Assembly (NCBI RefSeq): GCF_000696095.1
Contig: NZ_BAYX01000003.1
Span: 310,001-374,000 of the forward strand
Direction of reading: 5' to 3'
DNA from: Rhizobium rhizogenes NBRC 13257
GTDB lineage: Bacteria > Pseudomonadota > Alphaproteobacteria > Rhizobiales > Rhizobiaceae
Length of the DNA stretch: 64,000 nt
The notes below the pieces were generated by a model that saw only the letters and a program-made list of their open reading frames with translations, made no database searches and had not been told where the DNA came from. The first letter of the stretch is position 1. Each line of letters begins with the position of its first letter. The translations under genes were made by a program, and so were the position numbers. Below, piece after piece: positions 25,999-34,411 of this stretch.

Positions 25999-26203
25999 AA
26001 TCATTTATGCAATGCTTCAAAACATCAAGGCGCTCGTCAGAAGCGCTACAGGTGGAACTCGTTGAAACGCCAAGGAACATCTCTTTGAGGCGCATGTGAT
26101 GCATGCGTGACGGCTGACGTCCAACGCTCGGATCGATCCGGTTCCGAGCCGCGGCGGAGCTTTGCCCAAAGGATGGTCCTTGCCTGGAACTGGTAGGAAT
26201 TCG

Positions 26204-27277
26204 GTGTCGACCGTTCTTCAACTCAAGCAAGTCGCCAAGTCCTATGGCGGCGTACCGGCGCTGGCCTCGGTGGATTTTTCCCTGCCAGGTGACGCCTATA
26301 TCTCGCTGCTTGGCCCCAGCGGCTCCGGCAAGACGACGCTGCTGCGCGTCATCGCCGGTTTCGAGGAGCCGGATTCCGGTTCGATCCTGTTTCAGGGCGA
26401 ACGTCTCGACGGGGTTGAGCCGCATGCGCGCGGCATCGGTTTCGTCTTCCAGAACTTTGCTCTTTTTCCCCATCTCTCGGTCACCGATAACGTCGCCTTC
26501 GGGCCGCGCAACAGGAAGGTCGATCCGGTCACGGATGCGAGCGTCGTCAATGCAAGGGTCCGCGACATGCTGGCTCTCGTCGGGCTCAAGGGCTTGGAGG
26601 ATCGCGCCGTCACGCAGATATCGGGCGGCCAGCGCCAGCGCGTTGCATTGGCGCGCACCCTGGTGACGGAGCCGAAGATGGTGCTTTTGGACGAGCCGCT
26701 TGGTGCGCTCGATGCCAATTTGCGCAGCCGCATGCGAACCGAGCTGAAGACGATCCGTGAACGCTGCGGAGTCACCTTTCTGCATGTGACGGGCAGTGAG
26801 TCCGAAGCGCTGGCGATGGGCGACATGGTTCTGGTGCTCGATCAGGGCCGCATTGCGCAGGCGGCGACCTCCGACGTGATCTACAATCGTCCGGCCTCGG
26901 CGGCTGTGGCGCGCTTTCTCAATTGCTACAATCTGTTTGCCGGCGATGTCGTCGACGATCACTTCGTCAGCCAGACCGGACGTTTCCCGCTGAACGCTTC
27001 GCTGAGGAAAGCGCCGCAGCCGGGCTATGCCATCCGCCATGATCGCGTTGCCATCCGCCCTTTCGATGCGGCGATTTCCACTGAAGAAATCCGCATCGAC
27101 GGCGATTTCATCGCCAGCGAATATTCTGGCGCGGCCATCAATTCCTTCTTCGCGCTCGATGATGGGCGCGTCTTCGAGGTCGAGTCGCATCTCAGCCATT
27201 CGCGCCCGCCCGCCTTTGTCGAAAAGAGCCGCTACGCGCTGGTCTGGAAAAAGGAGGACGCCCTTGTCTTCGGCTGA
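26204..27277 (+). CDS. Polyamine-type ABC ATPase lacking the switch histidine
   Basis: A 357-residue PotA-type ATPase from GTG 26204 (AGGA just upstream). Walker A GPSGSGKTT, Q-loop VFQNFALFPHL, signature ISGGQRQRVALART and Walker B VLLDEPLGALDAN are intact, and a C-terminal regulatory TOBE-like region is present. At the H-loop, where VTHxxxEAL is expected, the sequence is VTGSESEAL: the catalytic histidine is glycine (codon GGC at about 26791). It is followed by two permeases, two SDRs, a binding protein and then a second ATPase (32023) with a normal histidine. It therefore may work as the degenerate half of a heterodimer. Confidence 0.87.
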   Translation: MSTVLQLKQVAKSYGGVPALASVDFSLPGDAYISLLGPSGSGKTTLLRVIAGFEEPDSGSILFQGERLDGVEPHARGIGFVFQNFALFPHLSVTDNVAFGPRNRKVDPVTDASVVNARVRDMLALVGLKGLEDRAVTQISGGQRQRVALARTLVTEPKMVLLDEPLGALDANLRSRMRTELKTIRERCGVTFLHVTGSESEALAMGDMVLVLDQGRIAQAATSDVIYNRPASAAVARFLNCYNLFAGDVVDDHFVSQTGRFPLNASLRKAPQPGYAIRHDRVAIRPFDAAISTEEIRIDGDFIASEYSGAAINSFFALDDGRVFEVESHLSHSRPPAFVEKSRYALVWKKEDALVFG

Positions 27278-27325
27278 CATGCGCTTCCTGCACCGACCCC
27301 ACGGATCTGCCCAGGAGAACGAGAG

Positions 27326-28225
27326 ATGACCATGGTCGTAACGAGCGAGGATGCCGTGCAGGAGACGACGGTCACGCGCCGTCCATCGAGAAAGGCTCTG
27401 TGGCTGCTGGCGCCGGGCGTGCTCTGGATGCTGCTCTTCCTGGTGCTGCCGCTTTTGATGATGGTCTATGTCTCCTTCTGGACCCAGACGACCTTCAAGA
27501 TCGAGCCTACGCTGACCCTGCAAAGCTGGATCACATTTCTCACGAGTCCGACCTATCTCGGTGCGCTCTGGACCACCGTCCGCATCTGGCTTCTCGTGCT
27601 GCTGTCGACCCTCGTCGTCGGCTATCCGGCAGCGCTCTTCGTCGGCCTTCTCGTCAAGAACAAGACATTGCAGACCGTCCTTCTCGTCCTTTGCGTGATC
27701 CCCTTCTGGACGTCGTTCCTGATCCGCGTTCTTGCCTGGCGGCCGATGCTCGGCACCGAAGGCGCGATCAACATGATCCTGATGAACCTCGGCATCATCC
27801 ATCAGCCCATCGAGGTGCTGCTGTTTTCCGAGCTGTCGGTGATCATCGGCATGACGCAGATCTATTGCGTCTTCATGGTCGGTCCGATCGCCTTCATGCT
27901 CGGCCGCATTGACGCTTCCGTCATCGAGGCCGCCCAGGATCTCGGTGCTGGTTTCTGGCGCATCTTCCGCACGATCATCTTGCCGCTTTCCCTGCCGGGC
28001 GTCGTCGTCGGCGCGATCTTCGTGTCGGTCATGGTGCTCGGCGAATTCGCCACTTCGGCGGCGCTGTCGGGCCGCAAGGTCAACCTGTTGGGCAACATCA
28101 TCGTTACCCAGGTCGGCTCGTTGAAGTGGGCCTTTGCGGCGGTGGCCGGCGTCGTGCTGACGATCATCATGGGGGCGGTTGTCGCCGTGCTTCTCAAGAT
28201 CGTTGATCTGAGAAAGGAGCTTTGA
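27326..28225 (+). CDS. Polyamine-type ABC permease (PotB-like)
   Basis: A 299-residue membrane protein with six predicted helices, N-terminal cytoplasmic region to about residue 25, and the EAA loop VIEAAQDLGAGFWRIFRTI near the C-terminal third. ATG 27326 has GGAGAACGAGAG upstream. It belongs to the spermidine/putrescine-type (PotB/PotC) permeases and pairs with the next gene. Two-base gap to the PotC-like start at 28228. Confidence 0.9.
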   Translation: MTMVVTSEDAVQETTVTRRPSRKALWLLAPGVLWMLLFLVLPLLMMVYVSFWTQTTFKIEPTLTLQSWITFLTSPTYLGALWTTVRIWLLVLLSTLVVGYPAALFVGLLVKNKTLQTVLLVLCVIPFWTSFLIRVLAWRPMLGTEGAINMILMNLGIIHQPIEVLLFSELSVIIGMTQIYCVFMVGPIAFMLGRIDASVIEAAQDLGAGFWRIFRTIILPLSLPGVVVGAIFVSVMVLGEFATSAALSGRKVNLLGNIIVTQVGSLKWAFAAVAGVVLTIIMGAVVAVLLKIVDLRKEL

Positions 28226-28227
28226 TC

Positions 28228-29073
28228 ATGAACGCAAGCGGCATCAAGCTCGGCCTCGGCGTCTACACTACTCTCTTCCTCGTCTTTCTCTACGGACCGC
28301 TAGTGGTTCTGGCGATCCTGTCGTTCCAGACCGGCCCGGAGGGCGGCCCGCAGTTCCCGATCATCGAATGGTCGACCTATTGGTATCGGCATCTGTTCGG
28401 CCTGACGCCGCCTTCGCGCATCGCGCCGCTGCCAATCGATCAGTCCCTGATCCGCTCGCTGGTGCTTGCGGTGATGACCATGATCGTCTCCACGGTGCTC
28501 GGCGTGACCTCCGCCCAGGCCTTCCGGCGCAAATTCCGCGGCTCCGGTGTCGTCTTCTACCTGATCGTTCTCGGCATGATGGTGCCAGGCGTTCTGGTGG
28601 GGCTCGGCATGGCGCTGGTTGCCAATACATTCGGCATCGATCGGCATTGGTGGAGCACGGCATTCGTCCTCCACGTCGTCTATACCTTCCCCTTCGCCTT
28701 CCTGGTGATGTTGGCGATCTTCAACAGGTTCGATCCAAGCATGGAGGAAGCCTCCTGGTCGCTCGGCGTGACGCCGGCGCGGACATTCCGCAAGGTCACC
28801 TTTCCGCTGATTTTTCCCGGCGTGCTCTCGGCCATGCTGTTTGCCTTCACGCTCTCCTATGATGAATTCTCGCGCACCTTGTTTGCGTCCGGTCGTGAAT
28901 TGACGCTGCCGCTGGCGATCTACGGCACCTTCTCGGTCGAGGTTCATCCCAACGTCTTCGCCTTCGGCGTCCTGACGACCCTGTTTTCCTTCGCGCTGCT
29001 TGGCACCTACGCCACCCTCATGGGGCTGTCGGTTCGTCGCGCCAGGCGCATCCGTGTTCAGGAGGACGCATGA
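28228..29073 (+). CDS. Polyamine-type ABC permease (PotC-like)
   Basis: A 281-residue permease from ATG 28228 with AAAGGAG eight bases upstream (an in-frame TTG six bases earlier is less likely). The EAA loop MEEASWSLGVTPARTFRKV is present. It forms the inner-membrane channel with the PotB-like partner. Its stop overlaps the SDR start (ATGATGA), tying import to metabolism of the substrate. Confidence 0.9.
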   Translation: MNASGIKLGLGVYTTLFLVFLYGPLVVLAILSFQTGPEGGPQFPIIEWSTYWYRHLFGLTPPSRIAPLPIDQSLIRSLVLAVMTMIVSTVLGVTSAQAFRRKFRGSGVVFYLIVLGMMVPGVLVGLGMALVANTFGIDRHWWSTAFVLHVVYTFPFAFLVMLAIFNRFDPSMEEASWSLGVTPARTFRKVTFPLIFPGVLSAMLFAFTLSYDEFSRTLFASGRELTLPLAIYGTFSVEVHPNVFAFGVLTTLFSFALLGTYATLMGLSVRRARRIRVQEDA

Positions 29074-29813
29074 TGACGAGAAAACCTTCGGCGATTGTCA
29101 CGGGTGCGGGTTCCGGCATCGGCCGGGCGATCGCGCATAGGCTTGCCGCTGACGGCTATGCGGTGCTGGTGAATGATCTGTCGCTCGATCGCGCGCAGGC
29201 TGTTGCGAACGAAATCGGCAAGGCGGGCGGCTTGGCCAGTGCCGCCGCTAGCGACGTTTCCCGGCCCGAGGATGTGGCCGCGATCCATGCCGCTGCCGTG
29301 GCGCGACATGGTGAGGTCGATCTCCTCGTCAACAATGCGGGCATCGTGCATCAGGCATCCTTCGAAAACCTCGCGCTTGAGGATTTCGACCGGATGTTCG
29401 CCGTGCATGTGCGCGGCACGTTCCTGATGACCAAGGCGGTTCTGTCGTCGATGCTTGAACGCGGCGAGGGCGGCATCATCAATGTCGCCTCCCAACTCGG
29501 TCAGATCGGTGGCATCGAGCTGGTTCACTATTCCGGCGCCAAGGCGGCGATCATTGGCATGACCAAGGCGCTCGCCCGTGAGGTTTCCAGCCGCGGGGTG
29601 CGCGTCAATGCCGTCGCCCCCGGGCCAATCAACACGCCGCTGGTGCTGGGCCTTTCGGACGAATGGCGCGAGCGCAAAAAACGTGAACTGCCGCTCGGCC
29701 GGTTCGGCGAACCGGAGGAGGTGGCCGCGACAGTTGCCTTCCTCGCATCTCCCGCCGCCAGCCTTTTTGTCGGCCAGACGCTGGGGCCGAACTCCGGCGA
29801 TGTGATGCTCTGA
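29070..29813 (+). CDS. Short-chain dehydrogenase/reductase
   Basis: A 247-residue classical SDR translated by overlap with the permease gene. Cofactor loop TGAGSGIGRA near residue 10, NNAGIVHQ, and catalytic YSGAK are visible. The C terminus is of the FabG type. It lies between transporter genes and a second SDR, so it probably acts on the imported substrate. The second SDR suggests two oxidations or isomerising oxidation-reduction of a hydroxyl group. Substrate unknown. Confidence 0.88.
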   Translation: MMTRKPSAIVTGAGSGIGRAIAHRLAADGYAVLVNDLSLDRAQAVANEIGKAGGLASAAASDVSRPEDVAAIHAAAVARHGEVDLLVNNAGIVHQASFENLALEDFDRMFAVHVRGTFLMTKAVLSSMLERGEGGIINVASQLGQIGGIELVHYSGAKAAIIGMTKALAREVSSRGVRVNAVAPGPINTPLVLGLSDEWRERKKRELPLGRFGEPEEVAATVAFLASPAASLFVGQTLGPNSGDVML

Positions 29814-29820
29814 AAGGAAG

Positions 29821-30594
29821 ATGGATATGACAACGACTGAAAAACGCATCGTGATCGTCACCGGCGCCGGCATCGGGATCGGCCAGGCGACGGCGAAGGC
29901 CTTCGCGGCTCTTGGGGATCATGTCGTCGTGACGGATATCTTGACGGCGGAAGGCGAGGAAACTGTCCGCGACATCGTCGCCTCCGGCGGGTCGGCCGAG
30001 TTCCAATTCTATGATGTCCGCTCGACGGAGGCCACCAATGCGCTGGTCGTGGATCTGGAGGCGCGGTTCGGCAGGATCGATGTCATCGTCGCAAATGCGG
30101 GCATTGCCCATCGCACGCCGCTCGAAAACCTCAGCGACGACAAGTGGGATCTGACATTCGATATCGATCTGAAGGGCATTTTCCGGCTGGTGCGTGCAGC
30201 CGCAACCGGCATGAAGCGCCGCAAGTCGGGGAGCATCGTTGCACTCTCTTCCATCATGGGCGTCGCCTATGGCTGGGATGAGCATGTGCATTATTCCGCC
30301 GCGAAATCGGGTGTCGTCGGGCTCGTCCGAGGGCTGGCGGTGGAACTCGCCAGGGACGGCGTGCGGGTCAATGGCGTCGCGCCTGGCTACATCCGCACCG
30401 CGCAACTGCTCTCCGAAGAAAATTCGCTGGGTGCCGAAGGTGCCGAGAAGGTTCCGGAATTGGTCCCCTTGGGTCGAATCGGCGCTCCCGATGATATCGC
30501 CGACGTCATCGCATTCCTTGCGTCGAATGGCGCGAGATACATGACCGGCCAGGTTCTGGTCGTGGATGGCGGCCTCCTCGTGGGCCGTTACTGA
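29821..30594 (+). CDS. Short-chain dehydrogenase/reductase
   Basis: A 257-residue SDR beginning seven bases after the previous one; a second ATG at 29827 is possible. The cofactor loop reads TGAGIGIGQA, with I where S is usual, followed by NAGIAHRTP and catalytic YSAAK. It is not a close copy of the preceding SDR. It ends the metabolic pair inserted between permease and binding-protein genes. Confidence 0.87.
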   Translation: MDMTTTEKRIVIVTGAGIGIGQATAKAFAALGDHVVVTDILTAEGEETVRDIVASGGSAEFQFYDVRSTEATNALVVDLEARFGRIDVIVANAGIAHRTPLENLSDDKWDLTFDIDLKGIFRLVRAAATGMKRRKSGSIVALSSIMGVAYGWDEHVHYSAAKSGVVGLVRGLAVELARDGVRVNGVAPGYIRTAQLLSEENSLGAEGAEKVPELVPLGRIGAPDDIADVIAFLASNGARYMTGQVLVVDGGLLVGRY

Positions 30595-30607
30595 ATCGCG
30601 GAGATCC

Positions 30608-30626
30608 CGGCGGCAACCTGCCGCCG
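30608..30626 (+). repeat. GC hairpin between SDR and binding-protein genes
   Basis: CGGCGGCA (30608-30615) and TGCCGCCG (30619-30626) form a perfect 8-bp stem with a 3-base loop, 14 bases after the SDR stop. No T run. It may protect upstream mRNA or mark a processing point before the highly expressed binding-protein gene. Confidence 0.55.
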
Positions 30627-30700
30627 AGCAGCTGGCGATACGACAATGAAAGAAGCCCACAGCGGCTTCAGGGAACAGCAAACAACACTGGAGAACAGAA

Positions 30701-31936
30701 ATGTCCAAAATGGAAATGAATAGACGCTCTCTGTTGAAGCATTCCGCCGGCGTGATGGCTCTTGCCGCCATCGGTGGCGGGACGTCCTTGCTCTCGTCGC
30801 GCGCCGCCTTTGCGCAGGCCGCCAATCTTGCCGGCGAGCAGCTGCGCACCATCGGCCTGTCGGTCACCGTACAGGAGCGCATCCTCGCCGACTTCCGCAA
30901 GGCAAGCGGTGTCGGCCAGACCTCCGGCACGGCGGCGACCTTCCCGGATGCGCAGACGAAGATCCTGTCCGGCTCCAAGGATTACGATTGCTGGGAGATC
31001 ATCGCCGAGCGCCTGCCGTCGATCGTCATGACCAACAATGTCGAGCCGGTCCCGGCGGCCTCGCTGAAGAACTGGGCCAATATCCGCGACACCTTCACCA
31101 AGCCTTCCGACAAGTGGGGCGACAAGCAGCAGATCGTCGGCCAGATCTGGGCCGATGACGCCCAGACCACGCTGAACATGGTTCCGGCGGTCTATAACTA
31201 TGACTCCATCGGCTACAATCCGGATGTTCTCAGCGCCGAGGAAGCCAATAGCTGGGCGGCACTCTTCGATCCCAAATGGAAGGGCAAGTCGGGCCTCAAC
31301 ACCGATCCGCTGATTGCCTTCGGCCAGGCCATCATGGCGATGAACACGCTCGGACTTCTGAGCGTGAAGAACCCCGGTAATCCGAGCACGGCGGAAATCG
31401 ACGAAGCCGCGAAGTTCCTCGTTTCCAAGAAGAAGGACGGCCAGTTCCGTGCGCTTTGGGGTGATTTCGGCGAACTGGTCAATCTGATGGCCTCCGGCGA
31501 GATGGTTGTCTGCGACGCCTGGCAGCCGGCCGTCATGGCCGTCAAGGCGCAGGGCAAGCCCTGCAAATACGCCGTGCCGAAGGAAGGCTATCGCGGCTGG
31601 GCGATCGGCCCGTCGATGATCGCTGGTACGACCAACAAGGAGGCCGTCATCGCCTACGCCGATTACTGGCTCTCGGGGGAGCCGGGTATCACCGTCTCCG
31701 AGCAGGGCTATTACTCGCCGTCCACCAACATCAAGAACGTCATGGCACCCGACAAATATGCCTTCTGGTACGAGGGCAAGCCCTGGGTCGGTGCGGCGGA
31801 GCGCGGCATCAAGGAAGGCGATCTGCGCGACGGCGGCTCGCTGGAAGAACGCGCCAAGAACGTCGCCTATTGGCACCAGTGGCCCGACGAATACGACCAT
31901 CTCGTCCAGAAGTGGGACGAGTTCCTGAACGCCTGA
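30701..31936 (+). CDS. Polyamine-type periplasmic binding protein, Tat-exported
   Basis: A 411-residue extracellular solute-binding protein of the PotD group. The N terminus has a twin-arginine motif NRRSLLK at residues 7-13, a hydrophobic stretch and a cleavage site near AFAQA (about residue 38), so it is probably exported folded by Tat. Ribosome site GGAGAACAG. It is homologous to the signal-less protein at 35482 (shared EGYRxW and QGYYxST segments). It should deliver a cationic or amide compound to the permease pair upstream. Confidence 0.9.
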   Translation: MSKMEMNRRSLLKHSAGVMALAAIGGGTSLLSSRAAFAQAANLAGEQLRTIGLSVTVQERILADFRKASGVGQTSGTAATFPDAQTKILSGSKDYDCWEIIAERLPSIVMTNNVEPVPAASLKNWANIRDTFTKPSDKWGDKQQIVGQIWADDAQTTLNMVPAVYNYDSIGYNPDVLSAEEANSWAALFDPKWKGKSGLNTDPLIAFGQAIMAMNTLGLLSVKNPGNPSTAEIDEAAKFLVSKKKDGQFRALWGDFGELVNLMASGEMVVCDAWQPAVMAVKAQGKPCKYAVPKEGYRGWAIGPSMIAGTTNKEAVIAYADYWLSGEPGITVSEQGYYSPSTNIKNVMAPDKYAFWYEGKPWVGAAERGIKEGDLRDGGSLEERAKNVAYWHQWPDEYDHLVQKWDEFLNA

Positions 31937-31943
31937 CGCAATG

Positions 31944-32003
31944 CCGGAGCGGCCTACCGCTCCGGACCTGAAACGCGAGGAGACCGGCTGGCGGTCTTCT
32001 CGC
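31944..32003 (+). repeat. Two tandem hairpins after binding-protein gene
   Basis: Stem 1: CCGGAGCGG (31944-31952) with CCGCTCCGG (31957-31965), perfect 9 bp, CCTA loop. Stem 2: 31975-31986 with 31992-32003, 12 bp including one G-T pair, GCTGG loop. They fill the gap between the binding-protein stop and the second ATPase gene, likely setting the relative expression of the two. Confidence 0.7.
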
Positions 32004-32022
32004 CCGCGCCTGGAGAATGGTT

Positions 32023-33132
32023 ATGATTTACGACCTGGAACTCATCAATGTCGGCAAGGTCTACGACAACGGCACGCCGGCCGTCGCCGATTTCAATCTG
32101 ACGGTCACCAAGGGCGAATTCATCGCCTTCCTGGGTCCGTCTGGCTGCGGCAAGACGACGACGCTGCGCATGATCGCCGGCTTCGAGACGATTTCCTCCG
32201 GCGACATGATGATCAAAGGCGAGCGGATGAACGATGTCCGACCGCAGAACCGGCCGACGTCGATGATCTTTCAGAATTACGCACTCTTTCCGCACATGAC
32301 CGTTCGCCGCAATGTCGGCTACGGCCTTGAGGTCAAGGGTATCGCAAAACCTGAGCGCGATGCCCGCGTCGACCGGATTCTGGCGACGCTCGGGCTGGAG
32401 GATATTGCGGAGCGTAAGCCGGACAAGCTTTCGGGTGGCCAGCGCCAACGCATCGCGCTTGCCCGCGGTCTCGTCGTAGAGCCCGACGTTCTGCTGCTGG
32501 ACGAGCCGCTCGGAGCCCTTGACGCCAATCTGCGCAAGGCGATCCAGAACGAGCTGAAGCTTCTGCAAAAGAGGCTTGGTGTGACCTTCGTCTTTGTCAC
32601 TCATGCCCAATCCGAGGCGCTGGCGCTTTCCGACCGGATCGTGGTGATGAACCAGGGCCGGGTCGAGCAGATCAGCCCGCCGCATCAACTCTATACCCGG
32701 CCGAACACGCCATTTGTCGCGCAATTCATCGGCCGCAACACGATCTTTCATGGCGAGGTCGCCGGCATCGAAGGGGAGAACACTGTCGTGACTACCCCGC
32801 TCGGCCTGTTGTCGGGTCGCCCCAACGGCGCGGTTGCCGGTAAGGGGAAGGTCGAAATCGTCATCCCGTCCGAGGCGATCGAGGTGCATGCCAGCGAAGG
32901 CGCGGACCGCCAGCGAATCGCCAGTGCTTTCGGCGGCAATGTCGTCGGTGCCCGGATCGAGCGTTTCGACGTCGTCGGCCATATCTCACACCTGACCGCC
33001 AGTCTTCCCGACGGACGCTCGCTCGCGCTTGAGGCGCATGTCGACAAATACCGGCCCGGCACCTTTGCGGTCGGCGCCGGCGTGTTGCTCGCCTGGAACC
33101 CGGCGGAAGCAACCGTCATTCCCGCTTACTAA
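32023..33132 (+). CDS. Polyamine-type ABC ATPase with complete motifs
   Basis: A 369-residue PotA/UgpC-type ATPase from ATG 32023 with GGAGA seven bases upstream. Walker A GPSGCGKTT, signature LSGGQRQRIALARG, Walker B LLLDEPLGALDAN and switch histidine VTHAQSEAL are all present, followed by TOBE-type repeats. It is the second ATPase of the same importer; the first (26204) lacks the switch histidine. The two may form a heterodimer with one active site. Alternatively this ATPase serves the imidase operon downstream. Confidence 0.9.
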   Translation: MIYDLELINVGKVYDNGTPAVADFNLTVTKGEFIAFLGPSGCGKTTTLRMIAGFETISSGDMMIKGERMNDVRPQNRPTSMIFQNYALFPHMTVRRNVGYGLEVKGIAKPERDARVDRILATLGLEDIAERKPDKLSGGQRQRIALARGLVVEPDVLLLDEPLGALDANLRKAIQNELKLLQKRLGVTFVFVTHAQSEALALSDRIVVMNQGRVEQISPPHQLYTRPNTPFVAQFIGRNTIFHGEVAGIEGENTVVTTPLGLLSGRPNGAVAGKGKVEIVIPSEAIEVHASEGADRQRIASAFGGNVVGARIERFDVVGHISHLTASLPDGRSLALEAHVDKYRPGTFAVGAGVLLAWNPAEATVIPAY

Positions 33133-33161
33133 AACCATAGAAACCCAAGGAGGTACTTCCC

Positions 33162-34043
33162 ATGGCGAAAGAAATTCTCTGCAGTTTTGGCGTCGACGTT
33201 GATGCCGTGGCCGGTTGGCTTGGCTCGTATGGCGGCGAGGATTCGCCGGACGATATTTCCCGCGGCCTTTTTGCCGGGGAAGTCGGCAGCCCGCGGCTGG
33301 TCAAGCTGTTCGAGCGCTTCGGCATCAAGACGACCTGGTTTATTCCCGGCCATTCGATCGAGACCTTTCCCGAGCAGATGCAGGCCGTGGCCGACGCCGG
33401 CCATGAAATCGGCATCCATGGCTACAGCCACGAAAATCCGATCGCGATGACGCGCGAGCAGGAGACCGAAATCCTCGATAAATGCATCGAGCTTGTCACC
33501 AAGCTTTCCGGCAAGCGCCCGACCGGCTATGTCGCGCCCTGGTGGGAATTCTCCAACGTCACCAACGAGCTGTTGCTCGAGCGCGGCATCAAATACGACC
33601 ACTCGCTGATGCATAAGGATTTCACGCCGTATTATGTGCGTGTCGGCGATAGCTGGACGAAGATCGACTATTCGAAGAAGCCGTCCGATTGGATGGTGCC
33701 GTTGAAGCGCGGACAGGAAACCGACCTGATCGAAATTCCCGCCTCCTGGTATCTCGACGACCTTCCGCCGATGATGTTCATCAAGAAGGCCCCGAACAGC
33801 CATGGCTTCGTCAATCCGCACGATATCGAGCAGATGTGGCGCGATCAGTTCGACTGGGTTTATCGCGAGATGGACTATGCCGTCTTCCCGATTACCATCC
33901 ATCCCGACGTTGCCGGGCGCCCGCAGGTGTTGATGATGCTCGAGCGGCTCTATGCCCATATGATCAAGCATCCCGGTGTGAAATTCGTTACCATGAACGA
34001 AATCGCCGACGACTTCGCCGCGCGCTTTCCGCGCAAGAAGTAA
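33162..34043 (+). CDS. Probable cyclic imide hydrolase of the polysaccharide-deacetylase family
   Basis: A 293-residue NodB-fold protein with ribosome site AAGGAGG. The metal-site motifs are [19 protein letters not shown] (Asp-Asp) near residue 10 and [13 protein letters not shown] (two His), with [10 protein letters not shown] downstream. Length and these segments match, from memory, the Pseudomonas imidase (EC 3.5.2.16) and PuuE-type allantoinases rather than chitin or peptidoglycan deacetylases; there is no signal peptide, so it is cytosolic. The neighbouring amidase and zinc-chaperone GTPase fit a route imide to half-amide to dicarboxylate. Allantoin or another cyclic ureide is an alternative substrate. 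Confidence 0.75.
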   Translation: MAKEILCSFGVDVDAVAGWLGSYGGEDSPDDISRGLFAGEVGSPRLVKLFERFGIKTTWFIPGHSIETFPEQMQAVADAGHEIGIHGYSHENPIAMTREQETEILDKCIELVTKLSGKRPTGYVAPWWEFSNVTNELLLERGIKYDHSLMHKDFTPYYVRVGDSWTKIDYSKKPSDWMVPLKRGQETDLIEIPASWYLDDLPPMMFIKKAPNSHGFVNPHDIEQMWRDQFDWVYREMDYAVFPITIHPDVAGRPQVLMMLERLYAHMIKHPGVKFVTMNEIADDFAARFPRKK

Positions 34044-34078
34044 CAAGCGGCAAGGCTCGTCAGGAGGTAGACACCATC

Positions 34079-34411
34079 ATGTGCTCGCTCTGCGGTGTTC
34101 TCGGCGGCAATGAACACTGGACCGACGCTGCGGCGCGGCCGGGGGTGTTTACGCGCAATGACAGCCGTCTCGACCGGCGGCGGGAGCGGGCCAACCGTGT
34201 CGCCGCCGCCAATCGCATGCTTTCGGCCTTCGGCCTTGTTCTGTCGGATTGGCAGGGCGCCTCGTTCGTCCTTTCCACCAAGACCGGCAAGAGCGAAATC
34301 GTCGAGGATCTGGGGCATCTCTGGCCGGCGGCCGAGCGGCTTGTCGGCCGCCCCTGCGATCCGCTCGATCCCGGCCTGATCGCCCGTATGGAGGCCAGCC
34401 GTGACGCATGA
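34079..34411 (+). CDS. Small CxxC protein of unknown function
   Basis: A 110-residue protein from ATG 34079, with AGGAGG upstream; the frame upstream overlaps the imidase gene and is not coding. It begins MCSLCGVLGG, giving Cys2 and Cys5, followed by HW and an Arg-rich helical region. No known domain is recognised. It sits between the imidase and the metal-chaperone GTPase and overlaps the latter by eleven bases. A role in metal handling or enzyme maturation is inferred from that context alone. Confidence 0.7.
   Translation: MCSLCGVLGGNEHWTDAAARPGVFTRNDSRLDRRRERANRVAAANRMLSAFGLVLSDWQGASFVLSTKTGKSEIVEDLGHLWPAAERLVGRPCDPLDPGLIARMEASRDA

Larger units (their letters stand above)
25643..26203. 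promoter_or_regulatory. Divergent intergenic region with a repeated 13-mer
   Basis: A 561-base gap between the tandem-domain GntR gene and the importer ATPase gene. It contains TATTGAATACAAA twice in the same orientation, at 25723-25735 and 25986-25998. The core TTGAATACAA is a near-palindrome like known GntR-family operators. One copy is close to each gene's start. Short open frames in this gap lack ribosome sites or recognisable products and are not annotated. Confidence 0.6.

Noticed and set aside
25802..26088. Two short frames in the GntR-importer gap
   Set aside because: No ribosome site or recognisable product; the region contains repeated operator-like words instead.
29070..30594. Two SDR genes as a recent tandem duplication
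   Set aside because: Their sequences differ widely outside the family motifs, including the cofactor loop, so they are not recent copies.
33162..34043. Chitooligosaccharide (NodB) or peptidoglycan deacetylase
   Set aside because: There is no signal peptide, the neighbours are an amidase and a metal chaperone, and the motif set fits imidase/allantoinase-type members better.
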